A stretch of DNA of 36,137 bases from Emticicia agri (GCA_945860265.1 CAMAQF010000041.1:1-36137), one strand, 5' to 3'; shown: positions 24,525-33,673, counted from the stretch's first letter. Notes: generated by a model from the letters alone, not told the origin. Translations and numbers: made by a program.

Positions 24525-25520
24525 ATGCAAATTAACTCAAAATTCTCAAATCTTACGTCAAGTCGAGTGCTGTGGTGGATAAAAACTATCATTTTTTTAA
24601 TAGTCATTTTTCTATTATATCAGCTGATTCAATCAAAAATTAAGCATTTTGATGAGATTGAACAGGGTTTTAAAACAATTTTTTTACCGAAAAACATATT
24701 CTTGCATATAATTATATTCTTGCTCACGCCAATAAATTGGGCATTTGAAGCATGGAAATGGCAAAAATTAGCTTTAAAAGTAGAAAAAATAAGTTTTTTT
24801 GAAGCCTATAAAGGAGTTTTGATTGGACTTACATTTTCAACTGCTACTCCAATGATGATTGGCGATTACGCAGGAAAAGTACTGATGCTCAAAACCAACA
24901 AACGCCTCCAAAGTATCGGGGCAATTTTGCTCGGAAATAGCCTACAAATGTACGTTTCTCTGCTTTTTGGTACAATTTCTTATCTTTTTTTTATAATTTG
25001 GGCAAATCCCAAACCTTTGTTTTTACACATTTTCATTATTGTTTTGTTAATGGCATGTTTGATTTTTGGATTTTTTTTGAGCTTAAATTTGCCAAATATA
25101 AAGGTGGTTTTATCCAGAAATAAATTCTTTGAATACCTAAAAAAGTATTTAGGTATTTTAGAAAACTACACACTTTTGGATTTAAAAAAGATTTTAATAA
25201 TTGCAACAAGTAGATATACTATTTTTTCGATTCAATTTATACTGATGTTTAAAGTTTTTCAAGTAAATCTTCCAATTTATATACTTTTTTTCGGGATTGG
25301 AATCATCTTCTTGACAAAAACATTTATTTCTATCCTCAACGTTTTGGGTGATTTGAGTATCAGAGAATTGACATCTATTTACTATTTCAGTTTTTTTGGA
25401 GCAAATATTGCCGCTGTTTCGTCGGCAACTTTAATGATTTGGTTGATTAATGTTCTTTTTCCAATTCTTATAGGAAGTGTATTTATTTTACAACTAAAAT
25501 TCACACCTAAAAAACACTAA
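24525..25520 (+). CDS. Lysylphosphatidylglycerol synthase-type flippase-like membrane protein (UPF0104)
   Basis: A 331-residue integral membrane protein with about eight hydrophobic helices, starting at residues 17-36 (WWIKTIIFLIVIFLLYQLI). Family traits of the LPG_synthase_TM/UPF0104 group are NWAFEAWKWQKLA, FEAYKGVLIGLTFSTATP, GDYAGKVLML and a late GDLSIRELTSIYYFSFFG. These proteins resemble the MprF membrane half without the aminoacyltransferase domain and are often linked to lipid or glycolipid movement. The downstream glycosyltransferase begins 1 base after its stop, so a joint role in making and moving a membrane glycolipid is a fair inference. Its start codon is 2 bases from the divergent ruvC start. 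Confidence 0.88.
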   Translation: MQINSKFSNLTSSRVLWWIKTIIFLIVIFLLYQLIQSKIKHFDEIEQGFKTIFLPKNIFLHIIIFLLTPINWAFEAWKWQKLALKVEKISFFEAYKGVLIGLTFSTATPMMIGDYAGKVLMLKTNKRLQSIGAILLGNSLQMYVSLLFGTISYLFFIIWANPKPLFLHIFIIVLLMACLIFGFFLSLNLPNIKVVLSRNKFFEYLKKYLGILENYTLLDLKKILIIATSRYTIFSIQFILMFKVFQVNLPIYILFFGIGIIFLTKTFISILNVLGDLSIRELTSIYYFSFFGANIAAVSSATLMIWLINVLFPILIGSVFILQLKFTPKKH

Positions 25521-25521
25521 A

Positions 25522-26727
25522 ATGCTTATAACAAGTCTATTAATAATAACAGGAATATATTTTTTAGCAAATTTGAGTTTAGTGATTATTTGGCTTAGAA
25601 ACCCCATTCAGAGTTCCTTAATCGTATCTCCTCGCCTGTTGGGGGAGGTTCCGAAGGGGCTTACAGTAATCATTCCTGTGCGAAATGAAGCTGAAAATAT
25701 TCTACATTTATTACTAGATTTAGAAAAGCAAACTTATTCAAGACATAATTATGAAGTAATTGTTGCTGATGATGATTCGACTGATGATACACTTAAAATC
25801 GTTCAAGAATTTCAAAAAAACACCAATATAAACCTCATTATCAATCAATTACCTCCAAAAACCAATAATACCTCACCAAAAAAACGAGCCATTGATTCTT
25901 CTATAAATTTGGCTAGTGGACAACTAATCATAACAACCGATGGCGATTGTAGGGTTGGGGAAAAATGGCTCGAAAGTATTGCAAATTTCCAGACAAAAAC
26001 TGGAGCATATTTGGTAAGTTGTACGGTTACGTTTTTTGAGGCACAAAGACACAAAGATTCAAAGGCACAAAAGTCTACTATTTTATTCCCAAATATCGAC
26101 TTATTTTTCACCAACATTCAAATCATCGAATTTGCGAGTTTGATTGGTTCGGGAGCTTGTGCGATGTTTGTACAAAAACCAAATATGTGCAATGGAGCAA
26201 ATCTAACTTATTTAAAATCAGTATTTTATGAGGTAAATGGCTTTGCAGGAAACGAAGATTTGGCATCAGGTGATGATGAGTTTTTGATGCACAAAATTGC
26301 GGCAAAGTATCCTGATAAAGTCAGATTTCTGAAAAGTCAAGACACTATTGTCGAAACCAATGCACACACAAATTGGCGTTCATTTTATAATCAACGTAAA
26401 CGCTGGGCTAGCAAATGGCAACATTATAATAATTGGCAAACTACAGCTTTGGCGGTTTTTGTCTTTATAGCAAATTTAGTTATACCTTTAAGTTTTGGCT
26501 TTTGGCTCTTTGATTTTATTTCTGCAAAAAGCCTTGTCCTCGTTCTTTCATTGAAATTTTTAGCAGAATTTATTTTTTTAAGTCTAGTTATCAGTTTTTT
26601 ACGTAAAAAATCTCTAATTTGGTTGATTCCTTTCGTACAAATCATTTATCCTTTATATGTAGTCTTTTTTGGACTCGTGGCTCAAAAACAAGGAGAATAT
26701 GTTTGGAAAGGACGAAAACTCAAATAG
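25522..26727 (+). CDS. Membrane-anchored family 2 glycosyltransferase
   Basis: A 401-residue GT2 enzyme: an N-terminal membrane helix (about 3-25), then the GT-A domain with LTVIIPVRNEAENI (48-60), VIVADDDSTDDT (79-90), TTDGDC (D140, D142 as the DxD metal site), GDDEFL (250-255) and QRKRWASKW (291-299, the QxxRW-like motif). Two or three C-terminal helices complete it (about 308-390). It probably transfers a sugar from a nucleotide donor to a lipid or polysaccharide acceptor on the inner membrane. It is translationally close to the flippase-like gene (1-base gap). Two stretches are odd: residues 36-46 and 173-184 are encoded by repeat-like DNA (see repeats at 25628 and 26041). They sit in surface or linker positions and keep the frame open. 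Confidence 0.9.
   Translation: MLITSLLIITGIYFLANLSLVIIWLRNPIQSSLIVSPRLLGEVPKGLTVIIPVRNEAENILHLLLDLEKQTYSRHNYEVIVADDDSTDDTLKIVQEFQKNTNINLIINQLPPKTNNTSPKKRAIDSSINLASGQLIITTDGDCRVGEKWLESIANFQTKTGAYLVSCTVTFFEAQRHKDSKAQKSTILFPNIDLFFTNIQIIEFASLIGSGACAMFVQKPNMCNGANLTYLKSVFYEVNGFAGNEDLASGDDEFLMHKIAAKYPDKVRFLKSQDTIVETNAHTNWRSFYNQRKRWASKWQHYNNWQTTALAVFVFIANLVIPLSFGFWLFDFISAKSLVLVLSLKFLAEFIFLSLVISFLRKKSLIWLIPFVQIIYPLYVVFFGLVAQKQGEYVWKGRKLK
25628..25660 (+). repeat. GC-rich dispersed-repeat-like element inside the glycosyltransferase gene
   Basis: About 33 bases with CTCCTCGCC, TGTTGGGGGAGG and CCGAAGGGGC blocks, clearly more GC-rich than the surrounding AT-rich gene and partly self-complementary (CTCC with GGAG). 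It encodes SPRLLGEVPKG just before the GT core. It shares CTCCTCGCC plus a following GGGGAG with the sequence at 36112-36137. It resembles short intergenic elements I recall from other Bacteroidota genomes; that link needs a genome search. Confidence 0.55.
26041..26072 (+). repeat. Four-unit octamer repeat (NNNCAAAG) inside the glycosyltransferase gene
   Basis: Consecutive eight-base units GCACAAAG, ACACAAAG, ATTCAAAG and GCACAAAA. They encode the low-complexity peptide EAQRHKDSKAQK. Four units are 32 bases, not a multiple of three, yet the frame is maintained across the region. Such CACAAAG strings are familiar as intergenic low-complexity sequence in this phylum. Confidence 0.6.
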
Positions 26728-26876
26728 ATAATTATAATTCAAAAAGCACAGGGTTACGAAGGTTCATAGGCGACCGTCACTCGGCACAAATTACTGATTA
26801 TGAGCCAATTAAATAGCTACAATTCCTGAAATCACTTTTGTTTAAGTATAAAACATCATCTAACCCTCAGAAAACA

Positions 26877-28091
26877 ATGAAACATTTTTACACTTTCCTT
26901 TTTTGCCTACCTTTTTTATGTTTTTCTCAAAATAAAGTAGAAAAACGTTTGCTTAAAAAAGTCGATAAAATCCATGCAAAAGCCTATACGGTCGATACAC
27001 ACGCCGATGCTCCAATTAATATGATGGATATAGAAGGCTTTGATGTAGGAACAAAACACAACTACGCCGAAGACGGTACACAAATAGATTTCCCTCGCAT
27101 GAAAGAAGGTGGCATGGATGCCATGTTTTTTGCGGTGTATTTGGGGCAAGGAAAACGTACACCCGAAGCCAATAACGAGGCTAAAGAAAAAGCATTAAAG
27201 ATTTTTGCTAAAATTCATGAATCCGTAAAAAACAATACCGATAAAGTTAGTTTGGTAACGACCGCAAAAGAAGGTTACGCCACCCACAAACAAGGAAAGT
27301 TAGGTGTATTTATAGGAATGGAAAACGGTTGGCCAGTTGGTACTGATTTATCGAATCTGAAATTATACTATGATTTAGGTTTACGCTACATTACCCTTGC
27401 TCACTCTTTTAATAATGATTTGAGCGATTCGTCGGGCGACCCACAAGGATCAGAACACGGCGGAATTAGCAAACTTGGAGAAGCCTGTATTGCAGAAATG
27501 AATCATTTGGGGATTGTCGTTGATGTATCGCACCTATCAGACTCAGCTTTCTATGACGTAATGCGTTTGAGCAAGGCACCGGTTTTTGCTTCACATTCCT
27601 CTTGCCGTGCATTATGCGATGTAAAAAGAAACATGACCGATGAAATGATAAGAACTTTAGCTTCAAAAGGTGGTGTTATTCAGATAAACTTCGTAGCAGA
27701 TTTTTTGAAAAAACCTTCGGAAGAAGTAGCCATTTCGATAAAAACTATTAGAATGCAAGTACAAAAAGCCGATGCCACTCCAGAAGACAAGAAAAAACTC
27801 AATGCAGAACTCAGACAAATTAAGTATAAATATCCAAGCGATGTGCCAACTGTAAAAGACGTTGTAAATCACATTGACCACGTAGTAAAACTTGTAGGTA
27901 TTGACCATGTAGGAATAGGCATGGACATGGACGGCGGGAGTGATGTAATAGGCGTTGAAGATGTAAGTAAAATAAAAAATGTATCGTTTGAATTGCTCAG
28001 ACGCGGTTACACTTCAAAAAATATTAAAAAGATTTGGGGAGGCAATACAATGCGTGTTTTGGCTGATGCCGAAAAAATCTCAAAAAAATAA
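26877..28091 (+). CDS. Membrane dipeptidase (peptidase family M19), secreted
   Basis: A 404-residue renal-dipeptidase-type zinc enzyme that hydrolyses dipeptides, sometimes D-amino-acid or diaminopimelate-containing ones. A signal peptide (MKHFYTFLFCLPFLCFSQ) precedes the barrel. Metal and active-site features are VDTHADAP (H42, D44), FIGMENGWPVG (bridging Glu), VDVSHLSD (His), FASHSSCRALCDVKRN (His, Arg) and GIGMDMDGG (Asp). There is a helical insertion at about 280-320 (QVQKADATPEDKKKLNAEL), which varies between members. I chose ATG 26877 because the signal starts there; an in-frame TTG 39 bases upstream is unlikely. It is probably periplasmic, and a role in peptidoglycan or peptide recycling is inferred. 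Confidence 0.93.
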   Translation: MKHFYTFLFCLPFLCFSQNKVEKRLLKKVDKIHAKAYTVDTHADAPINMMDIEGFDVGTKHNYAEDGTQIDFPRMKEGGMDAMFFAVYLGQGKRTPEANNEAKEKALKIFAKIHESVKNNTDKVSLVTTAKEGYATHKQGKLGVFIGMENGWPVGTDLSNLKLYYDLGLRYITLAHSFNNDLSDSSGDPQGSEHGGISKLGEACIAEMNHLGIVVDVSHLSDSAFYDVMRLSKAPVFASHSSCRALCDVKRNMTDEMIRTLASKGGVIQINFVADFLKKPSEEVAISIKTIRMQVQKADATPEDKKKLNAELRQIKYKYPSDVPTVKDVVNHIDHVVKLVGIDHVGIGMDMDGGSDVIGVEDVSKIKNVSFELLRRGYTSKNIKKIWGGNTMRVLADAEKISKK

Positions 28092-28624
28092 TTTTACACC
28101 TTCTTCAAATCATTATAAATTCACACAACTTCTTTTTTCATTCGCTACAATCAGGAATTTTCATCGAAAGCAATACTTTTTATCATTTACCCAACAAATA
28201 CTTAGCTACATACTCAATAAAACTCCAAAGTTTTGTATATTATTCCTCATATAAATATTTATATATTTCTTATGAAAAAAAACATTTATCAGGTGATTAT
28301 AAATTTACAAATAAAAATATTTTGTAAATTTATATAAAATATTTAATATTGTATAAATTTGATACAATATATCATTTTTGATACAATATATCATTATAGT
28401 TTTAGAATGAAATCTATTAATTTGAGAAGTCAATTATATCTTCATTAAAAAAATTATAAAAATATTAAGAAATATTTGGAATAAGACAAGCCACTTCTTA
28501 TTATTGTATTAAATAAATTTATTCAAATATTTATAAACGAAAAAACCTTACTCTAACAAGTAATTTGTACATATAAGCAAAATCTTAATCAATTTTTTTC
28601 TAATTTTTTAACGTAATTAAAACT
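28092..28624. other. Very AT-rich regulatory region upstream of the second SusC/SusD pair
   Basis: About 530 bases with no gene. A small hairpin (AAAACT/AGTTTT near 28225) may end the dipeptidase transcript. A cluster of inverted and direct repeats at 28298-28395 is listed separately. The SusC gene starts at 28625; near 28601 TAATTTTT is a one-mismatch -7 box, with no clear -33. Confidence 0.5.
28298..28395. promoter_or_regulatory. Cluster of inverted and direct repeats, candidate operator
   Basis: Three elements lie close together. First, a perfect 14-base inverted repeat (28298-28311 and 28321-28334, nine-base spacer). Second, TTGTAT and ATACAA facing each other around 28350-28367. Third, a 16-base direct repeat GATACAATATATCATT at 28361-28376 and 28380-28395, period 19. 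The ATACAA word occurs repeatedly. The cluster lies 230-330 bases upstream of the SusC start and may bind a regulator, though high AT content raises the chance background. Confidence 0.5.
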
Positions 28625-31600
28625 ATGAAACAAAACTACTTTGTTCCAATCAATGGGGCTCTGTTTTGTGGGTTGTTATGGCTCATGTCCATAACTGCTT
28701 TTGCACAAAAATCCGTAAGTGGTAAAGTAAGTGACACAAAAGGAGATGTTGTACCAGGGGTAAGCATTATACTAAAAGGTACATCATCTGGCACAATCAG
28801 TGATGCAAACGGAGGCTTCAAAATCAATGTTCCAAACACAGGCGGAACTTTAGTATTTAGCTCAATCGGCTACAAAACTCAAGAAGTAAATGTGGGAAGC
28901 CAAAGCAACATTAACGTTAGTCTAGAAGACGATTTAAACTCGCTAGATGAAATAATCGTAACTGGCTACACCACGGAAAAGAAGAAGGATATCATCGGTT
29001 CTGTATCAGTGGTAAATACTAAAACCACACTTCAACAGCCAAGTTCAAACCTAGCCAATATGTTACAAGGTAGAGCAGCTGGAGTTACAGTGAGTGGAAC
29101 GGGGGCCCCTGGTGCTGCTGCTAAAGTGCGTATCAGAGGTTTTACTTCATTCGGGAATAATGACCCATTGTACGTAATTGATGGTGTACCAACCGACAAT
29201 GCCAATGCATTAAACCCGCAAGATATTGAGTCTGTTCAAGTACTAAAAGACCCAGTTTCAGCTTCAATCTATGGTTCGCGTGCGGCCAATGGTGTAATTG
29301 TTGTAACAACTAAGCAAGGAAAGGAAGGTAAAACGGATATTTCTTACGATGGGTATTATGGTACGCAAAACATTCCAGATAGATCTTATCCAAAAATGTT
29401 GAATACTGCTGAATATTACTCTTTTTTACAAAAATCGTTTGAAGGTGCAGGTATTCCATTCAGAAGTTCAATATTTCAAAATGGAGTTCCAAGATATTTA
29501 GTAACTAGCATGAATGTTAGGAATACGCCTTCCGATGGTACAGGTCCAGATGTTACAAAATACGTCTATGATCCATTAGTAGCAGATGGAACTTACCAAG
29601 TTCTTGAAACAAGCCCTGGCACGGATTGGTTTAGAGAGATTGTTGAACCAAATGCAGGAGTTCAAAGTCACCAAATTTCAGCTACTGGTGGAACAGAGAA
29701 AGGTAGTTACTCAATGGGATTGAATTACTTTGGAAGCGAAGGGGTTTTTAAACAATCCAATTTAGAAAGATATACGTTAAGAGCTAATACTAGATTTAAA
29801 CCTAGGAAATGGATTACAGTTGGAGAAAATTTCCAATTAGCTTTTGTAAGGCAAAAAGGTGCTAATGGAAACCCTTTTGATTTAGGAGGTGGTTTAGACT
29901 TTTCGGGAGAAGCTGGTCCATGGGCTCAGGCTTACAGAATGGTTCCTTATTTGCCAGTTAGAGATGTCAATGGAAATTGGTCAGGTAGTGGAGTTGGAGA
30001 GTCTGGAAATGGTACAAATCCAATTGCACAATTAGACAGAAACCAATATAATAGATACAATGGATTTAACTTTTTTGGAAATGCATTTGTTCAGATAGAA
30101 GTAACAAAAGATTTGTTTGCTTCAAGTTCATTTGGAATTGACCAGAGGTTCGGTAACGGAAGTAATTTTACTTATATAACACCCGAGAGAGCGGAGAAAA
30201 TCAAAAATAATGGTTTTTCTGAATATTATTTTAGTGGTGGTTCATGGACTTGGACTAATAGTTTGCAATATAAAAAAGATTTTAACGAAAATCATTCTTT
30301 AAAAATATTTGCAGCTACCGAGTCTATTTTCGAGCAGTTTAGAAGTATAAGTGCAAGCCGAACTGATTATGATTTCAATGACCCATTGTTTTGGTCATTA
30401 AATACAGGTAAAAACTTACCACAAAACAGTGGTTCTCCGGGAACACCACGCACCCTTGCATCTTATATGGGTAAAGCAGAATACCAGTTAATGGAGAAAT
30501 ACTTATTTAGTGCAACTGTTCGACGCGATGCTTCATCAGTTTTTGGTGCTGATAACCGAGTAGGTATTTTCCCAGCGTTTGGATTTGGCTGGAGAATTTC
30601 AAGTGAAAGCTTTATGAAATCAATTCCTGCCATAAACGACTTAAAATTACGCGGAGGATGGGGTCAGATGGGTAGCCAACGAAATGTAGGGTCAACAAAT
30701 GCTTACTCTTTCTTTGGTGCAAGCATTGGTGCAACAGCATACGATATTACAGGAAACAATGGAGCACCACAAATTGGCTATCGCCCAGACCGTGTTGGAA
30801 ACCCAAGCACTAAATGGGAAGCTGCTGAAATGGTAAATATTGGTGTCGATGGTAGTATGTGGAACGGAAAGTTAGATTTCTCCTTGGAATATTTTAACAA
30901 TACTACCAAAGATTTGTTGGTTAGTCGTCAACGTAATGGTTTGGAGCCAAACGTTGGTCAACCACAAATCAATGTAGGAACAATGGTAAACAAAGGATTT
31001 GATGCTTCAATCGGTACGAGAGGACAAATTACAAAAGACCTCAAGTTTGATTTAGGATTTACATTTACAAGCTACAAAAATGAAGCTGTAAAGATTGATG
31101 CCGAAGGTACTTCATCGATTTTATTTGGAGCAGGACGATTAGGTAATGTTCAAAAAATTGAAGCTGGTAAACCACTTTCTTCATTTTGGGGTTGGATAAA
31201 TGACGGTATCTTCCAAACACAAGCAGAAGTAGATAATCATGCCAAAATGGCTTATAAAAGAGTTGGTTCATGGAAAATTAGAGATGTTAGCGGCCCAGAA
31301 GGAAAGCCAGATGGCGTAATTGATGGTAATGATCAAACTTATATTGGTAATCCAATTCCTAAATTCCAAATGGGTACTGACCTTACTTTAAAGTATAAGA
31401 ATTTTGATTTTCAAACTTTCTTATTTTGGAACTATGGCAACGACCTCTATAACTACACCAAATGGTGGACACACTTGAGAGGTTTCGTGGGCGGAGTGAA
31501 CAAAGATGTACTTTATGATTCATGGACACCACAAAATACTGGAGCATCCTTACCAATTCTTAATACAAACGATAATTTTTCTGGGGTAATTTCAAATAGC

Positions 31601-31861
31601 TACTACGTAGAAAAAGGTTCATTCTTAAGAGCAAGACAAATGCAAGTAGGTTTTACTTTCCCTTCAGCAATGGCTAAAAAAGCAGGTGTGAGCCGTGCCA
31701 GAGTATATCTACAAGCACAAAATGTATTTACAATTACTAATTATTCTGGTCCAGACCCTGACATTGGTATTCAAGGTGGTAGTGACTTACAAATGGGCGT
31801 TGACCAGTTTAGAACGCCTGCTCCTCGTACAATAATTTTTGGATTAAACTTTGGATTTTAA
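28625..31861 (+). CDS. SusC/RagA-family TonB-dependent outer-membrane receptor
   Basis: An intact 1078-residue nutrient transporter. A signal peptide ends in ITAFAQ (about 28). A CarboxypepD_reg-like domain (about 30-105) has GKVSDTKGDVVPGVSIILKG. SLDEIIVTGYTTEKKKDI then leads into the plug (about 115-230), with VRIRGFTSFGNNDPLYVIDG, DIESVQVLKDPVSASIYGSR and GVIVVTTKQG. The barrel has FSATVRRDASSVFG, FGFGWRISSESFM, NPSTKWEAAEMVNIG and a last strand ending IIFGLNFGF. There is no STN domain, so sigma/anti-sigma signalling is not expected. The SusD partner follows 30 bases downstream. The two SusC proteins in the window differ widely, so they likely take up different substrates. Confidence 0.95.
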   Translation: MKQNYFVPINGALFCGLLWLMSITAFAQKSVSGKVSDTKGDVVPGVSIILKGTSSGTISDANGGFKINVPNTGGTLVFSSIGYKTQEVNVGSQSNINVSLEDDLNSLDEIIVTGYTTEKKKDIIGSVSVVNTKTTLQQPSSNLANMLQGRAAGVTVSGTGAPGAAAKVRIRGFTSFGNNDPLYVIDGVPTDNANALNPQDIESVQVLKDPVSASIYGSRAANGVIVVTTKQGKEGKTDISYDGYYGTQNIPDRSYPKMLNTAEYYSFLQKSFEGAGIPFRSSIFQNGVPRYLVTSMNVRNTPSDGTGPDVTKYVYDPLVADGTYQVLETSPGTDWFREIVEPNAGVQSHQISATGGTEKGSYSMGLNYFGSEGVFKQSNLERYTLRANTRFKPRKWITVGENFQLAFVRQKGANGNPFDLGGGLDFSGEAGPWAQAYRMVPYLPVRDVNGNWSGSGVGESGNGTNPIAQLDRNQYNRYNGFNFFGNAFVQIEVTKDLFASSSFGIDQRFGNGSNFTYITPERAEKIKNNGFSEYYFSGGSWTWTNSLQYKKDFNENHSLKIFAATESIFEQFRSISASRTDYDFNDPLFWSLNTGKNLPQNSGSPGTPRTLASYMGKAEYQLMEKYLFSATVRRDASSVFGADNRVGIFPAFGFGWRISSESFMKSIPAINDLKLRGGWGQMGSQRNVGSTNAYSFFGASIGATAYDITGNNGAPQIGYRPDRVGNPSTKWEAAEMVNIGVDGSMWNGKLDFSLEYFNNTTKDLLVSRQRNGLEPNVGQPQINVGTMVNKGFDASIGTRGQITKDLKFDLGFTFTSYKNEAVKIDAEGTSSILFGAGRLGNVQKIEAGKPLSSFWGWINDGIFQTQAEVDNHAKMAYKRVGSWKIRDVSGPEGKPDGVIDGNDQTYIGNPIPKFQMGTDLTLKYKNFDFQTFLFWNYGNDLYNYTKWWTHLRGFVGGVNKDVLYDSWTPQNTGASLPILNTNDNFSGVISNSYYVEKGSFLRARQMQVGFTFPSAMAKKAGVSRARVYLQAQNVFTITNYSGPDPDIGIQGGSDLQMGVDQFRTPAPRTIIFGLNFGF

Positions 31862-31891
31862 TTTAATAAACTTAAAAATAAAATAAACCTT

Positions 31892-33607
31892 ATGAAAAAT
31901 AATTTTAAAATATTCTTTGCTACTACTGCCCTAATATTAATATTCGTGGCATCTTGCAAGGAAGAGTTTTTAGATAGAAAACCCTTAGGGGCAATTTCTG
32001 AAGATGCCCTTGCCAATAAAGCGGGTGTTGAAGGTTCGCTAATCGTGGCTTACCGCACTTTAGGCGGAAGTAATATTGCAGGATGGTACACCAGCCCGAT
32101 GAACTGGGTTTGGGGTGGAATACGTTCTGACGATGCATATAAAGGAACTGAAGCATCTGACCAAGGTTCAGAGCTAAATCCTGTAGAGCGTTTTGAGGTT
32201 TTACCAAATAGCCCTTCGGTATCAAGCAAGTGGAGAGCTGCTTATGACGGTATTGGTATGGCAAACGTAGTTTTACGTTTATTGGAAAAAACAAAAGAAA
32301 TAACAGAATCTGACCGCAAACGAATTATTGCCGAAACAAGATTCTTGAGAGGTTTTCATCATTTTGAAGCAAAAAGAACATTTAATAATGTACCCTACAT
32401 TGATGAAAAAGTTCAGACTACTTCAGAATACAAAGCAGTCACTAATGCTGCAAGCATTTGGCCACAAATTGAGGCTGACTTGAAGTTTGCTTATGAAAAT
32501 TTGCCTAATGTACAAGCACAAAAAGGTAGAGTAAATAAGTGGTCGGCAGGTGCTATTTATGGTAAAGCATTGATTTATCAAAATAAGTTTGCAGAAGCAA
32601 AAGCAGTATTTGACCAAGTGATAGCTAATGGTACTACAAATACAGGAGAAAAATATGGTTTAATTAGTGATTTTAAAAATGTTTTTCGTGGCGAATCTGA
32701 AAATAGTAAAGAAATTTTATTTTCAGTTCAGTACACAGTGGGTGATGGTACTGGCGGAGCAAACAGTAACAAAGATGCAGAATTAACTAACCCCCACAAT
32801 GATGGCCCAGTAGGCTGTTGCGGGTTTTATCAGCCTTCACAAACATTAGTGAATGCTTTCAAGACTGACAAAGGCTTGCCTCTTTTTGATACTTATAATA
32901 ATGTAAATATTAAAAATCACGAATCTAATCCAGCTGATTTTGTAGATAAAAGCGAGTTAGATCCTCGCCTTGATTATACCGTTGGTCGTGTGGGTATTCC
33001 TTACAAAGATTATGGCTTAGCACAACCATCATGGATTCGTAACTTAGCGAATGGTGGACCTTGGATGCCAAATAAACATATTCAATGGAAAGATGAAGTG
33101 GGTTCATATTTTGTTTCAGGTGGTTGGGGTCAAGGCCAGTTGGGTAAAAACCAAATTATTATACGCTATGCTGACTTAATTTTGATGGCGGCCGAGTGTG
33201 AAGTTGAAGTTGGAAGCCTTACAAAAGCCCAAGAATATGTTAATTTAGTTCGTGACCGTGCCGCTAAATCAACAATGGTAATGGCTGCAGGTAAACCTGC
33301 TGCTAACTACAAAATTAGCACTTATACTGGTACCTGGACTGATAAGGCTGTAGCTCGTACGGCAGTTAGATTTGAGCGTCAATTAGAATTAGCTATGGAA
33401 GGGCACCGTTTTTATGATATGGTTCGTTGGGGTATTGCCGAACAAGTTAGAAATGCTTTTAACGCAAAAGAATCAAAAATCAGAACACACTTGGCAGGTT
33501 CAACCTTTAGAAAAGGTAAAGATGAATATTTGCCAATTCCTGAAAACGTAATTCAACAAAGTTCGGTTAATGGAAAGCCAAATTTAAATCAAAACTCTGG
33601 CTATTAA
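31892..33607 (+). CDS. SusD/RagB-family nutrient-binding lipoprotein
   Basis: A 571-residue partner of the upstream SusC. Its lipoprotein signal ends at C22 (LIFVASCKEEFLDRKPLG). The N-terminal SusD domain has the helix IIAETRFLRGFHHFEAKRTF, the family's conserved region before NNVPYIDE. The C-terminal half has NQIIIRYADLILMAAECEVE, YVNLVRDRA and FERQLELAMEGHRFYDMVRWG, and ends YLPIPENVIQQ...NLNQNSGY. It is longer than the first SusD (518 residues), with an insertion containing VGCCGFYQPSQT (adjacent cysteines, about 309-310) that may lie at the ligand site. A very strong hairpin follows immediately (33624-33673). Confidence 0.95.
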   Translation: MKNNFKIFFATTALILIFVASCKEEFLDRKPLGAISEDALANKAGVEGSLIVAYRTLGGSNIAGWYTSPMNWVWGGIRSDDAYKGTEASDQGSELNPVERFEVLPNSPSVSSKWRAAYDGIGMANVVLRLLEKTKEITESDRKRIIAETRFLRGFHHFEAKRTFNNVPYIDEKVQTTSEYKAVTNAASIWPQIEADLKFAYENLPNVQAQKGRVNKWSAGAIYGKALIYQNKFAEAKAVFDQVIANGTTNTGEKYGLISDFKNVFRGESENSKEILFSVQYTVGDGTGGANSNKDAELTNPHNDGPVGCCGFYQPSQTLVNAFKTDKGLPLFDTYNNVNIKNHESNPADFVDKSELDPRLDYTVGRVGIPYKDYGLAQPSWIRNLANGGPWMPNKHIQWKDEVGSYFVSGGWGQGQLGKNQIIIRYADLILMAAECEVEVGSLTKAQEYVNLVRDRAAKSTMVMAAGKPAANYKISTYTGTWTDKAVARTAVRFERQLELAMEGHRFYDMVRWGIAEQVRNAFNAKESKIRTHLAGSTFRKGKDEYLPIPENVIQQSSVNGKPNLNQNSGY

Positions 33608-33623
33608 TAGTTAACAATAAATA

Positions 33624-33673
33624 ATGAATTAAAAAAAGAGATAACTTTATTGTTATCTCTTTTTTTAATTCAT
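33624..33673 (+). terminator. Very stable hairpin between SusD and the VCBS lipoprotein gene
   Basis: Perfect 22-base arms (33624-33645 and 33652-33673) have a six-base loop and A/T runs built into the stem (AAAAAAA and TTTTTTT). It can act as an intrinsic terminator. The next gene starts only 11 bases after the hairpin, too little room for a separate promoter, so that gene probably depends on readthrough. Confidence 0.88.

Noticed and set aside
28361-28395. CRISPR array from repeated GATACAATATATCATT
   Set aside because: There are only two copies, separated by three bases, with no spacer-sized unique sequence and no cas genes.
31923-32294. A 123-codon minus-strand frame inside the second SusD gene
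   Set aside because: It has no family resemblance and no initiation signals, and lies entirely within a convincing SusD gene.
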